Below are positions 52,481 to 60,992 of a stretch of 64,000 bases of DNA, in pieces. The position numbers and the translations under genes are program-made. Within the stretch, counting starts at the first letter, position 1. The number at the start of each line of letters is the position of its first letter. The DNA lies in the NCBI RefSeq assembly GCF_037338445.1, contig NZ_CP147838.1, forward strand, positions 186,001 through 250,000. The letters are read 5' to 3'. Under the pieces are notes generated by a model that searched no databases, was not told where the DNA came from, and saw only the letters and a list, made by a program, of their open reading frames with translations. The stretch is from Salinibaculum sp. SYNS191. Lineage in GTDB: Archaea; Halobacteriota; Halobacteria; Halobacteriales; Haloarculaceae.

Positions 52481-52888
52481 CTACAGCAGGCGCTGGTGCT
52501 CGACCTTCAGGCACTTGTCCTGGACCACGCGCTTGCCGGCCTCCTCGGCCCGGGCCGCCGCCTCGTCGTCGCGGATGCCCAGTTGCATCCAGATGATGCC
52601 CGCGTCATCGCGCTCCAGACAGGCGTCGACGATGCCCGGGACCTCCTCGCTCGGCCGGAACACGTCCACGAGGTCGATGTCGTCCGGGACGTCCGCCAGC
52701 GAGTCGTAGGCCTCGCGGCCGAAGACCTCGTCGGCGAAGGGATTGACCGGGACGATTTCGTACCCGTGGTCCAGCATGTACTTCGGGATGTCGTGAGCCG
52801 CCTTCCCGGGCGTGGTCGAACACCCCACCACGGCGATAGTGTCGACGTCCAGTACCTCGCGGAGTTCGTCGTCGCTCGTGATTGGCAT
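52481..52888 (-). CDS. CoA-binding domain protein
   Basis: From ATG 52888 the protein has 135 residues with a CoA/nucleotide binding Rossmann fold: TIAVVGCSTTPGKAAHDIPKYMLDHGY, EIVPVNPFADEVFGREAY, and AGIIWMQLGIRDDEAAARAEEAG near the end. Members resemble the N-terminal domain of succinyl-CoA synthetase alpha. It may bind CoA and serve in protein acylation, but it lacks the rest of that enzyme. It is convergent with the coiled-coil gene. Confidence 0.92.
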   Translation of the reverse strand: MPITSDDELREVLDVDTIAVVGCSTTPGKAAHDIPKYMLDHGYEIVPVNPFADEVFGREAYDSLADVPDDIDLVDVFRPSEEVPGIVDACLERDDAGIIWMQLGIRDDEAAARAEEAGKRVVQDKCLKVEHQRLL

Positions 52889-52927
52889 GCACGGAGTGAG
52901 GTGCCCCGAGAGCAAAAGAATAGGGGG

Positions 52928-53560
52928 CTATGGTGCCGCGCTGGCGTCCACGTCCGGCAGGCGAACCGTCTTCTCGCGGTCCTCGTCCACCTCGACGAAG
53001 CCGTCGAAGAGCTGTTTCATCGTGTTCAGCGCCTCCGGCTGGTGGGCGGTGGACTCCATGACGTGGACCCCCAGCGCGTCCGCGTCGTCGATGCGGCTCG
53101 TGAACACGTGCATGAACCGGAACACCGTCTGGACGTCTGAGTACATCAGCAACGTCGAGAGCGAATCCAGCATCACCCGGTTCTGCGTGCGGTCACGCTC
53201 CCCGTAGAACTCCTCCAGGAACTCCGAGAACTTGATACCGATACCCGTCATGTCCACCGGCGAGGACGCGTACTTCACTACGTCGGTGTCGGCGGTCGAC
53301 CGCCCCTGATGCTGGGTCACGCAATCGACGACGCCGAGGTCGACCGCGTCCGGGTTGTCGACCCGCGAGCGATAGTCGGCGAGCACCCGCTCCGAACTGT
53401 CCCGCGTGGTGACGATGACTGACCCCTCCCCCAGTCCGGCGCCGTGGGCCAGAATGTCCATCGCCAGGCGCCGCTTGCCAGTCAACGGTGGCCCCGCGAT
53501 GAGAATGTTCGTCCCGGGGGCCACAGCGGCGTCCTCGAAGTCCGGGCCAAGGTCGTACAT
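52928..53560 (-). CDS. RAD55/KaiC-like ATPase, DUF7504 type
   Basis: A 210-residue RecA-like protein. The Walker A is GPPLTGKRR, with Arg after the Lys instead of Ser/Thr, which is a family trait of haloarchaeal 'HTR-like' proteins. Walker B-like RVMLDSLSTLLMY follows. It is thought to take part in signalling, often next to kinases. The start ATG is 53560. The two-component genes lie just downstream, so a link is possible. Confidence 0.85.
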   Translation of the reverse strand: MYDLGPDFEDAAVAPGTNILIAGPPLTGKRRLAMDILAHGAGLGEGSVIVTTRDSSERVLADYRSRVDNPDAVDLGVVDCVTQHQGRSTADTDVVKYASSPVDMTGIGIKFSEFLEEFYGERDRTQNRVMLDSLSTLLMYSDVQTVFRFMHVFTSRIDDADALGVHVMESTAHQPEALNTMKQLFDGFVEVDEDREKTVRLPDVDASAAP

Positions 53561-53729
53561 TGAGACTCTCGCTCAGCAATCGGTGACGCACCCACACCGA
53601 TACCGCCACCGGCCGCCTTTGGCTATTCTTTTCTGCCTCCGACATATATCACTTTTCGTCCAACAGATTTCCGAGGACGGAACCGGAACCGGGGAGTTTT
53701 TATCTCGACACCGGCAACTCGTGGCTACC

Positions 53730-53804
53730 GGGCGCTTAGCTCAGCTTGGACAGAGCACTTGGCTTCGGACCAAGATGTCGCGGGTTCAAATCCTGCAGCG
53801 CCCA
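53730..53804 (+). tRNA. tRNA-Arg (anticodon TCG)
   Basis: Full cloverleaf: acceptor GGGCGCT/AGCGCCC, D-stem GCTC/GAGC, anticodon stem CTTGG/CCAAG with loop CTTCGGA (anticodon TCG), T-stem GCGGG/CCTGC with loop TTCAAAT, discriminator A. No CCA encoded. A lower-GC island follows. Confidence 0.95.
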
Positions 53805-54244
53805 TCCTTCCGCATAACGCTTAGGAGCCAACAAACAGTGACGGGGTGTATTTAAACCCCTATCCTTTCTCGGAGCAGAGTTCATTATGCCACGTCATCC
53901 CGGTCTCCTCAGTCGTGCGATTTGCTAGAGTCAGGATTACCTTAATTTAATAACGTTATTAGTTTCATTGGTATATTGTCAATTGTAGCTGCCCGCGCGA
54001 GAAGAGCTATCACAGAGTCGTCTGCTGCCCCACCTTGTTCAGGGAGCGGAAAAGTGCCATTCTTTGTGCGTCGATTCCCGCTATCCCACGCCGAGAGCTC
54101 GTCTCTCGTCAGATACCCTGGTGGGCAAATTTCCCCGACTAGAGGAGAGTGTACACAGAAGCCCGGGCGTTGTTTCCCGGAAGACAATCGTATCCGAGAA
54201 TTATAACTATACTTATGTTTGCGTCACTCTTTCAGTAGTTAATT
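53805..54244. other. AT-rich region after tRNA-Arg without a gene
   Basis: Low-GC sequence with a perfect 12-base palindrome AATAACGTTATT at 53949-53960. It holds no credible gene. TATA-like sequences (ATTATAACTATACTTATG, 54200-54218) near the right edge are the probable promoter of the next lipoprotein gene. It resembles the junction of an integrated element. Confidence 0.5.
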
Positions 54245-55714
54245 ATGAATTCACGAAGACTTACCGTTGCCCCACGTGATGTGTCACACGCTACCATCAG
54301 TCGCCGTCGCCTCCTCGCGGTAGGCGGTGCCGTCGCGGTTGGGTCGCTCGCAGGGTGTTTGAATCGGGTGGCGTCTTCGTTGACGAACACGGGGGCGTCG
54401 CCTGCGGCGGTGTTCGCCGGGATGGGCTGGAATGACGATGAAACAGAAGTCAATTTCGAGATGGCTCCGGGGAGCCCGCACGTGGCTCGACTGACTCCGA
54501 CGCTGGCCGAGCGCGTAGAGTTGGAAGGGTGGGTTACGTCCTCTGCGGTGATGGCGCAGAACCACAATTCCTCGCGAAGTAACCGGCCTCGGCTGAGCTC
54601 GACGAGGTCGTCAGACGGGGACGCGGATGGAGATGGTGTCTCTGATGCTGACGAGGATGACGAGCTCGTCGCGTATCTGGACGGGAAGCCGATTGTTGGC
54701 GAGCGGTTCACTGTCTGTCTGCCTGACGCTGAGGTTCCGGGTGGGAACGGGAGTATCGCCGAAGCGGTGACGCCGGAGCGACTCATCGAGTACCTGACGG
54801 GGCAGTACGACGGTGATGGACGGGTGTACTCGTGGGGGACGCCGAAGGCTGGTCCGGGTGACCCGGATGATGCTGGCGATTGCGACGATGACGACCCCGG
54901 AAATCATCCGGGGGCGGTGTGCGGGACGACGCCTCACTTCGTCGCGGAGGTATCGGGGCCGAGGGCGACGGGCGGGAGTCTTGAGGTCGTTCGAGCGGAC
55001 GACGGTCCCGTCGCAGTGATTACTTCACCGCCGGAAGCTGGCGGAGGCCCGGCGGTCGTGCGGGTCGGCACGCACGGTGGGTCGGACGGCCCCGAATCAT
55101 CGACTGAAGCAATCTACCAAGCGTGGAGTGGTGCGTCGGACGGGGGTGGGAAAGCGACGCCAGAAATCTTCGAGACGCTTGTGGCGCAGGTACTGGTCCA
55201 GCCACCGGGATGCCCGCACCCGTTCCCAGCGTTGTTGTACGTGGGTCGTGCAGAGAGTGACGGACAGCTCATCTACTCAGGCGGCTGGGTAATCGACGAC
55301 GCGGCGTTGTACGAAGACTCAATGACGATGTTGACGATGGTGGATGCTGCACCGGTCGTTGGTATCGACCTCGACGATGTGGATTCCGACGGAGATGGAT
55401 TCGGGGACGCAGTGGAGCGGGCGGATTCGGAGCGTCGTCGGAGAGTCGTTGCGGGACGGTCTCGCCGAGGGGCGCGGCTCGATGCAGGCACTATGGCCGA
55501 GCTGGTGGAGAAAGGCGTCCTCCCGGAGGGTGCGAAAGCGGGTATCGACAGTGTCAGACGGAAGATGCCGGGGCAGGAGTTGGAGACGGACGAGGGGCCG
55601 CACATCACGCATCTCGCGCTGGACGCGCCCGTGCTCCATCTGGTGAACGCGAATGGGGCATCGAACGAGGTGAAGTTCAAAGCCGGAGCTGAGCTTTCAG
55701 GACAGGTGAACTAA
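54245..55714 (+). CDS. Tat-exported lipoprotein with Ca-binding-like Asp loops
   Basis: The 489-residue protein has a twin-arginine signal (TISRRRLLAVGGAVAVG) and lipidated Cys38, then exported beta-rich sequence. Two Asp-rich loops, DGDADGDGVSDADEDD near 120-135 and DVDSDGDGFGDAVERAD near 380, resemble thrombospondin type 3 or dockerin calcium loops. An Arg-rich stretch after the second loop is unusual for a halophile. Catalytic motif not seen. It starts the second island. Confidence 0.8.
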   Translation: MNSRRLTVAPRDVSHATISRRRLLAVGGAVAVGSLAGCLNRVASSLTNTGASPAAVFAGMGWNDDETEVNFEMAPGSPHVARLTPTLAERVELEGWVTSSAVMAQNHNSSRSNRPRLSSTRSSDGDADGDGVSDADEDDELVAYLDGKPIVGERFTVCLPDAEVPGGNGSIAEAVTPERLIEYLTGQYDGDGRVYSWGTPKAGPGDPDDAGDCDDDDPGNHPGAVCGTTPHFVAEVSGPRATGGSLEVVRADDGPVAVITSPPEAGGGPAVVRVGTHGGSDGPESSTEAIYQAWSGASDGGGKATPEIFETLVAQVLVQPPGCPHPFPALLYVGRAESDGQLIYSGGWVIDDAALYEDSMTMLTMVDAAPVVGIDLDDVDSDGDGFGDAVERADSERRRRVVAGRSRRGARLDAGTMAELVEKGVLPEGAKAGIDSVRRKMPGQELETDEGPHITHLALDAPVLHLVNANGASNEVKFKAGAELSGQVN

Positions 55715-56036
55715 CCGATTGACACGTACCCATCAGTGCTGCTGAAACGCGAGAGATGCACCGGTCTGTAAGAACACGGTATCTAACAGCTGGGCCGATT
55801 CACTGGCTGACAGCGGTAAAACCAATCCCTTAGAACGACTCTATAACGGGCTCTTGTCTGTCAGCAGAACTCGCAACAGGCGACCCCGACTAGCAGCGCA
55901 TGGCGATGAGCATTAGGGTGTGAGTGAGTCGTCTCAGTGAGACCGATGCCTGTAACAGTTGGCGAAAGCTGATTGGTTAGGACCTGAGCGGCGCTTAGTC
56001 CGACACCCTATTACTGTCTAACTCAAACGTCGCTAC
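55715..56036. other. Intergenic region in island, no gene
   Basis: Contains short, disconnected open frames only. TATA-like CTATTACT (about 56008-56015) lies 26 bases before the small protein at 56037. The rest looks like decayed DNA. Confidence 0.5.
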
Positions 56037-56210
56037 ATGAAGGCTGTCCAGAATACGCAGACAGAGACATGGCATTTACTCGGTACTCGGGGCTGTGGTG
56101 CTGAACCGAATGGTGGGATAATCGAAGGAACCTGGGCAGAGATTCGAGACCACGTTGACCGCGATACTGGAGACCGTTGTCGCAACTGTAACTGGCCATC
56201 AGTATCTTGA
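56037..56210 (+). CDS. Small Cys-rich protein, 57 residues
   Basis: A 57-residue frame: MKAVQNTQTETWHLLGTRGC, then WAEIRDHVDRDTGDRCRNCNWPSV. Three Cys near CRNCNW and one after the first strand could form a zinc site. The ATG is 26 bases from TATA-like CTATTACT, which favours a real leaderless gene. No family recognised by name, but the composition resembles other halophile small zinc proteins. Confidence 0.55.
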   Translation: MKAVQNTQTETWHLLGTRGCGAEPNGGIIEGTWAEIRDHVDRDTGDRCRNCNWPSVS

Positions 56211-56348
56211 TATATACGTGGACCTCGATGCTGACCTGAGTGAATCATCGACACAGAGGCGCAAAGGGTACCATCTCGCCCGAGAGACCCGGTTCCCGAT
56301 GGTGACTATTGACTCCGGCGGTCGGGAGCGGGAGGCTGACAGAGAGCA

Positions 56349-56828
56349 TTAGCCTTCGGTCATGTCCGTTACTGCCATTCCGATCCCGTATGCCAGTGAG
56401 ACTAACGCGACACCGAATATGAAAAGCCACAAAATAAGGATGAGATTAAACGGGACGGTTATCACTCCCTCGGGGAGGTCACGCTTTGCTGCGATCTTAT
56501 CTGCAACGATCGGGCGGTAGATCAGCTGTACAACCATCAAAACGAGTCCGGTGGTGGCACCGAAGGCAATCGTCCACCAGCTCCCGCCATCGTAGGGGGT
56601 CTGCCGGAGGATACTGAGATAGTCGATCACGAGCGTAACGCCGATGGAGTACAGGAGACAGAGGGTAATAGAGACGACAGAATAATCCAGTAACAGAAAA
56701 TGCGAACTCAGGCCGACACATATCCCTACAGCCCCACCAACGAGTGTTGCTCGCTTCGTTGGCGGATTTCGAGTTGCCTGCTTCGATGCTGAAGACGGAG
56801 TGGAGTGGATCGATTGCTCGGAGGTCAT
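56349..56828 (-). CDS. Membrane protein with four helices
   Basis: A 159-residue protein: Ser/Thr-rich cytoplasmic start, then four helices at about 28-46 (LVGGAVGICVGLSSHFLLL), 50-70 (SVVSITLCLLYSIGVTLVI), 85-105 and 128-150. Family not recognised. The high Ser/Thr and lower GC fit the island. Start ATG 56828. Confidence 0.7.
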   Translation of the reverse strand: MTSEQSIHSTPSSASKQATRNPPTKRATLVGGAVGICVGLSSHFLLLDYSVVSITLCLLYSIGVTLVIDYLSILRQTPYDGGSWWTIAFGATTGLVLMVVQLIYRPIVADKIAAKRDLPEGVITVPFNLILILWLFIFGVALVSLAYGIGMAVTDMTEG

Positions 56829-57326
56829 CTGATACTCACCGGCTAGCGACGGGGAAGTCGGTTCAGGGAATACCGACCGATATCTACGACGACGACTATT
56901 GTTGGAATAAAGGAACCGATCTTCTGTAGCGAATTGGTCGTGGGTTCTCGCCGTCTATTTACACCCGTCTGAATCGGATTCCACCCATCCTCGTTCCGTA
57001 GAACTGCACCCCTCGTTTCCGCACCGGTTCCATACACCTTCCAGAATGCTTCGATTCGTTCGTCGAGATACGGTGCATACTCAGCCTCCTGAGTGGGTCG
57101 TCGTCGGTGGTGCATGGCTCACACTCGTGGTCTGCAGGTGCTGATGCCATACCCCCGGATACGCGCTGTATCAGCAGATATTCTTCCTGTGTGAAACGAA
57201 TCTGTGCCTGCTATCGTCCACCGACTGCTTTCGTGATCGACGTCGGCGAGTCGGTGACCCCACTCCGACCGCTCAAGAATCGAAGTATTGATTCAGTTCT
57301 GAACCGAGGTACTCAGATACGAACTC
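56829..57326. other. Decayed DNA with possible frameshifted gene
   Basis: On the minus strand a frame starts MASAPADHECEPCTTDDDP (57150) and then continues better in another frame with TQEAEYAPYLDERIEAFWKVYG, which looks like one gene broken by a frameshift near 57080. Neither half is recognised. The right part holds the cupin promoter with no other gene. Confidence 0.3.
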
Positions 57327-57659
57327 ATGGGACACGTTTCGACGACCGAACTGGTCGACAAGCTCGAACAGGGGGACGAAGATTACCTGGAAGTGCTCAG
57401 TGAGGACTCGATACGCGCCGAGATCGCTCGGTTTCCCAATCCCGAGCCGAAAACCCCTCACAAGGAGGACGAACTGTACTTCGTCCTCTCCGGGAGCGGG
57501 ATGGTCAACGTCGGTGATGACTCGTACACCGTCGAGGAGGGTGACGTCATCTACGTCGAACAAGGCGTCGAGCACGACTTTTTCGATATTGACGAGGAAA
57601 TCACGGCCCTCATCGTCTTCGCAGGGGCCGAGGAATCCGTCCTCGGGCGGCCGTCGTGA
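57327..57659 (+). CDS. Cupin-domain protein
   Basis: A 110-residue cupin: first motif TPHKEDELYFVLSGSGMVNVGD (the His and Glu metal ligands in H-x3-E form) and second EGDVIYVEQGVEHDFFDIDEE. It has a single cupin barrel that binds a metal; function not decided. It lies in the lower-GC island and has no clear partner. Confidence 0.85.
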   Translation: MGHVSTTELVDKLEQGDEDYLEVLSEDSIRAEIARFPNPEPKTPHKEDELYFVLSGSGMVNVGDDSYTVEEGDVIYVEQGVEHDFFDIDEEITALIVFAGAEESVLGRPS

Positions 57660-57970
57660 GGACAGGTTCGAAGATGCGGGAGGAGAACAACGCGGCAACT
57701 AATCGCGCTCAACGCTACAGTCGTTTCTCGTTCCTGAACCCACTACCGAGGCGAGGGTAGACCTAACCTGGACCAGAACCCAATCCGGCTCTCGGCTGAT
57801 GGGCTGAATCATTCCCGCAAGTGGAAACCGGGAGAGTGACTGTGTCGTCGAACGGGGGACGATGAACCCACTGTGTCTGGGAAAACATTAGATAAACATT
57901 GTGGTAGTTTACATACCCAGAAACTCCGCAATGGGGGCTTGTCCTTGGTGAGTGAAGGAAGCGATGGCAC
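57660..57970. other. Promoter region of the LolA-like operon
   Basis: No gene. AT-rich TTAGATAAACATTG at about 57889-57902 may hold TATA boxes for the following operon, although it is 70 bases from the ATG. Nothing else stands out. Confidence 0.4.
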
Positions 57971-58636
57971 ATGTTACGACCACTCTCGAACCGAACTGGG
58001 CGACGCGCACTACTGGGCGTCGTCGGCCTGGTATTCGTTACGGCCGGCTGTCTCGGGGCGCCCGGGACGGAGGTCGACGATCCGTCGGTCGTCGCGGACC
58101 AGGTAGAATCACGCTACGAACAACTGGACGGGTTCCAGGCGACGATGACTCAGCGGGTCCAGGTCGGCAGCGAAACCAGAACTGCACGGGCGACCGTCGC
58201 CTTCGACAAGGGCAATGCACTCGTGGTCGAACCACAGACCGGCCCGAATGCCGGCGAGGTTACCATCATCGAGAACCCCTCGGCGAAGCTGTTTGCCGGT
58301 CAGCGGACCGCGACTGCGTTCGAAGCCGAGGCACTCTACGGCACGGTCGCAGCGGACCTCGTGCGCGAGAACGAGGTCGTCTTCGAAAGGCGTGACCGGG
58401 TCGGGGGTCGTCTGGCCGTCGTCTTCGTGATTACGCCGCCGGACAGCGCCGCCGAGACACGGCCCGAGCGGCGGGTCTGGATCGACGCCGAGCGTGCGGT
58501 CCCGCTCCGGATCGAGTCGACCTGGACCGAAGACGGTCAGCGAGTGGCGGAGACGATCCAGTTCGAGAACATCTCGCTGCGAGCACCGAAGCAGCTTCCC
58601 GAGACAGCTTCGAGCACGGGAGGAGCGACGGCATGA
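57971..58636 (+). CDS. LolA-like exported lipoprotein
   Basis: A 221-residue protein with a signal and lipobox (lipidated Cys27 in VTAGCLG) and a LolA-like beta fold: RYEQLDGFQATMTQRVQVG, ARATVAFDKGNAL, VVFVITPPDSAAETR and the VPLRIESTWTEDGQR region. Bacterial LolA carries lipoproteins; archaeal members presumably bind hydrophobic or lipid groups outside the cell. Its stop overlaps the S49 protease start by four bases, forming an operon. Confidence 0.82.
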   Translation: MLRPLSNRTGRRALLGVVGLVFVTAGCLGAPGTEVDDPSVVADQVESRYEQLDGFQATMTQRVQVGSETRTARATVAFDKGNALVVEPQTGPNAGEVTIIENPSAKLFAGQRTATAFEAEALYGTVAADLVRENEVVFERRDRVGGRLAVVFVITPPDSAAETRPERRVWIDAERAVPLRIESTWTEDGQRVAETIQFENISLRAPKQLPETASSTGGATA

Positions 58637-59529
58637 ACGACGAATCCGGCCTCCTCGACCGTCTCGGCGGCCCGGTCGTCGTGTTCGGAATCGTCGGCCT
58701 GATCGTCGGTGCCGCCCTGGTCCCCTACGCGTGGGGGATGTCGACCGATTCGGACGGGACGGTCGCGGTGGTCGAAGTCCACGGGACTATCACTGATGAC
58801 ACCGCGACGGCAGCGCTGGACGATCTGCGCGAGACCCGGCAGAACGACTCAATCAAGGCGGTGGTCGTCGACGTGAACAGCCGTGGTGGGCTGGCATCAG
58901 TCAGCGAACAGCTCTACCTGTCGGTGAAACGAACGAGCAAGCAGATGCCGGTGACGGTAGCTGTCACAGGCTCGGCGCTATCGGGCGGATACTACACCAG
59001 CGTCCCCGCCGACCGCATCTACGTGACGCCGGCCAGTACCGTCGGTAGCGTCGGTGTGCGGGCGACCATCCCCCCTGGTGGAGCGCCAAATAACGAGATT
59101 ACGACGGGTCCGGACAAAACGACCTCGGGGACGCTTTCGGAGGTACGTCGCCGCGTCGAGGCACTCCGTCGTGCGTTCGTCGGCAGCGTCGTGGCCGAGC
59201 GCAACCTCACCCTCTCGGCCACGGAGCTCTCCTACGCGAAAGTCTACTCGGGCCGCCGGGCCATCGACCTTGGGTTGGCCGACCAGGTCGGGGGCCTCGG
59301 TGCTGCCATCGACAGGGCTGCCGATCAGGCCGGCCTCTCGGACTACGAGACCATACGGATGGAATCGCCCTCTCCGAGCACGCTGAGCCAAATCGGGCTC
59401 AGGCAATCACCGGAAGCGGGCGTGAACGTCACCGACATCGACATGACGCGCTACTTCATGCTGCACGGAGATATCGACGTACTGGCGAGTGCGGAGCCAA
59501 TCGAGGTGAGAGCCAATGACGCGAACTGA
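58633..59529 (+). CDS. S49-family signal peptide peptidase-like protease
   Basis: The 298-residue membrane-anchored S49 protease has one N-terminal membrane helix (VVVFGIVGLIVGAALVPYAW) and the SppA fold: VNSRGGLASVSEQLYLS, the catalytic Ser in VTGSALSGGYYTSVPADRIYV, and the Lys in the region SYAKVYSGRRAIDLGLADQVGG. It would cleave membrane or exported peptides outside the cytoplasm. It starts inside the LolA-like gene end and overlaps the DUF4350 gene start by 14 bases. Confidence 0.9.
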   Translation: MNDESGLLDRLGGPVVVFGIVGLIVGAALVPYAWGMSTDSDGTVAVVEVHGTITDDTATAALDDLRETRQNDSIKAVVVDVNSRGGLASVSEQLYLSVKRTSKQMPVTVAVTGSALSGGYYTSVPADRIYVTPASTVGSVGVRATIPPGGAPNNEITTGPDKTTSGTLSEVRRRVEALRRAFVGSVVAERNLTLSATELSYAKVYSGRRAIDLGLADQVGGLGAAIDRAADQAGLSDYETIRMESPSPSTLSQIGLRQSPEAGVNVTDIDMTRYFMLHGDIDVLASAEPIEVRANDAN

Positions 59530-60604
59530 GTTGCTGAAGGGTCTCGGCGTGTTCGCGCTTGTCGTCTTGGTTATCGTGTCGGCGACAGTCGCAACGGGGA
59601 CCATCGTCTCGGAGTCGCCGGAGTCCGAGAACGTCAACGCCTCGGCGTACGACGACGCACTGCGTTTGGAGCCCGCTGACGACAGCGGGAGCGTCGAACC
59701 GGCCGTCGGTAACGGGACGAAGACCGTCATCATCGACAAGAGCCACGGGAACGCCGTCACCGAAGGTGGGCTACAGCCGATGGTCGATGCGCTCGTCAGC
59801 GCCGGCCACGACGTTCGGTTCTACACCGGCGGGAGTTCGAACGGCCTGGGAACCGGCGGGCTTTCGAGTAGCTCGTCGGGGCTGAACGCGACGTTGCGGT
59901 CTGCCGACGCCTTCGTCGTCGTGAACCCGGCAAGTTCGTACACCGCCAGTGAGAGCAACGGCGTCGAAGCCTTCGCCGACGCCGGCGGCCGCGTGCTCAT
60001 GCTCGCCGATCCGGTCGGCCAGACTCCATCCGGGACGTCGCTCAGTCTTCCCATCGGCACGTCGACCGGCGACACCGCCACGCCAGGCCAGCCGACGAAC
60101 CTCGCCGCGCGCTTCGAGATCTCCTTCGGCGCTGGCTACCTGTTCGACATGACTGATAACGTCAACAACTTCCAGCGCGTCTACGCGGACTCGGTCGCCG
60201 ACGGTCCACTCACGGCCGGTGTCGACCGGCTCGTCGTGAACGACGCGACGCCGCTGGCGATAAGTGGAAGCAGTCAGGTCGTCGCCGAGAGTGTCGACGT
60301 GCGCGCCTCCGCAACGCGACGCAGCGGCACGTACCCCGTCGCCGCCCGGACAGGCAACGTCACCGCCGTTGGAGATACGGAGTTCCTCCAGCCGGCGAGC
60401 GCGACACTTGCCGACAACGAGGCCTTCGTGAGTAACCTCGCGGACTTCCTCGTTTCCGGCGAGAAGTCCCCTGGCGTCCCGGAACCGGCCGAACCCTCGT
60501 CCGGAACCGGGACTGGCGGGTTCACCCCACCGACGCAGCCTGGCACCACGCCAACCCTCCCGGGCAACGGTACGTCCACGCCCACGAACGGGACCAGCCC
60601 GTAG
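59516..60604 (+). CDS. DUF4350-type exported protein
   Basis: The 362-residue protein has an N-terminal membrane helix (FALVVLVIVSATVATGTIV) and the DUF4350/GldG-like domain: KTVIIDKSHGNAVTEGGLQP, HDVRFYTGG, SADAFVVVNPASSYTASE and GRVLMLADPVGQTPSG. The C-terminal 50 residues are Pro/Thr/Gly-rich and disordered. Such domains often sit with ABC-2 permeases as in Gld gliding systems. It overlaps the S49 gene by 14 bases. A permease follows 360 bases later. Confidence 0.82.
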   Translation: MTRTELLKGLGVFALVVLVIVSATVATGTIVSESPESENVNASAYDDALRLEPADDSGSVEPAVGNGTKTVIIDKSHGNAVTEGGLQPMVDALVSAGHDVRFYTGGSSNGLGTGGLSSSSSGLNATLRSADAFVVVNPASSYTASESNGVEAFADAGGRVLMLADPVGQTPSGTSLSLPIGTSTGDTATPGQPTNLAARFEISFGAGYLFDMTDNVNNFQRVYADSVADGPLTAGVDRLVVNDATPLAISGSSQVVAESVDVRASATRRSGTYPVAARTGNVTAVGDTEFLQPASATLADNEAFVSNLADFLVSGEKSPGVPEPAEPSSGTGTGGFTPPTQPGTTPTLPGNGTSTPTNGTSP

Positions 60605-60894
60605 CCGGGAAGAGGCATATCTTCCCGCTCGCCGTCCCGGCCAGTGCTATTCGCACGTCTGTCACGCGGTTCGGGTCAACCGTCTCGCGCACCGTCACCC
60701 GGAGCGAGGAGCTTTCAGAACTCCGTCCCACTCGCGAGCTTCTCGCACAGGAGTTCGAAGAGTGACCGTTGTGGCACGGATGCCAGTTGCTCTACCGGAC
60801 TCGGACGCCTTCGTTCCGAATTGCCGTACCAGGACGCAACAGAAAACGCAAACCTCGTCAGTGCGCGGAAATGCAAACGAGCTAAGGATTCCGG
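60605..60894. other. Intergenic region before the tandem repeat
   Basis: Just under 300 bases with no credible gene; a plus-strand frame ending in TRELLAQEFEE looks like a short gene relic. No ATPase gene for the following permease is found here. Confidence 0.4.
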
Positions 60895-60992
60895 GAGAGT
60901 TTCACCATATGACAGACGGTAGTGAGAGTTTCACCATATGACAGACGGTAGTGAGAGTTTCACCATATGACAGACGGTAGTGAGAGTTTCAC
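60895..60992 (+). repeat. Three 29-bp tandem repeats carrying start codons and a TATA-like element
   Basis: A 29-base unit starting GAGAGTTTCACCATATG is repeated at 60895, 60924 and 60953, plus an 11-base partial copy. Each has an ATG (60909, 60938, 60967). The first two start ten-codon frames (MTDGSESFTI) that end with TGA overlapping the next ATG; only the third opens the permease gene. CATATG of each copy lies 29 bases before the ATG of the next. Confidence 0.9.

Noticed and set aside
60895-60992. CRISPR-like 29-bp repeats
   Set aside because: Copies are directly adjacent without spacers, so this is a tandem repeat and not a CRISPR array. No array is seen elsewhere.
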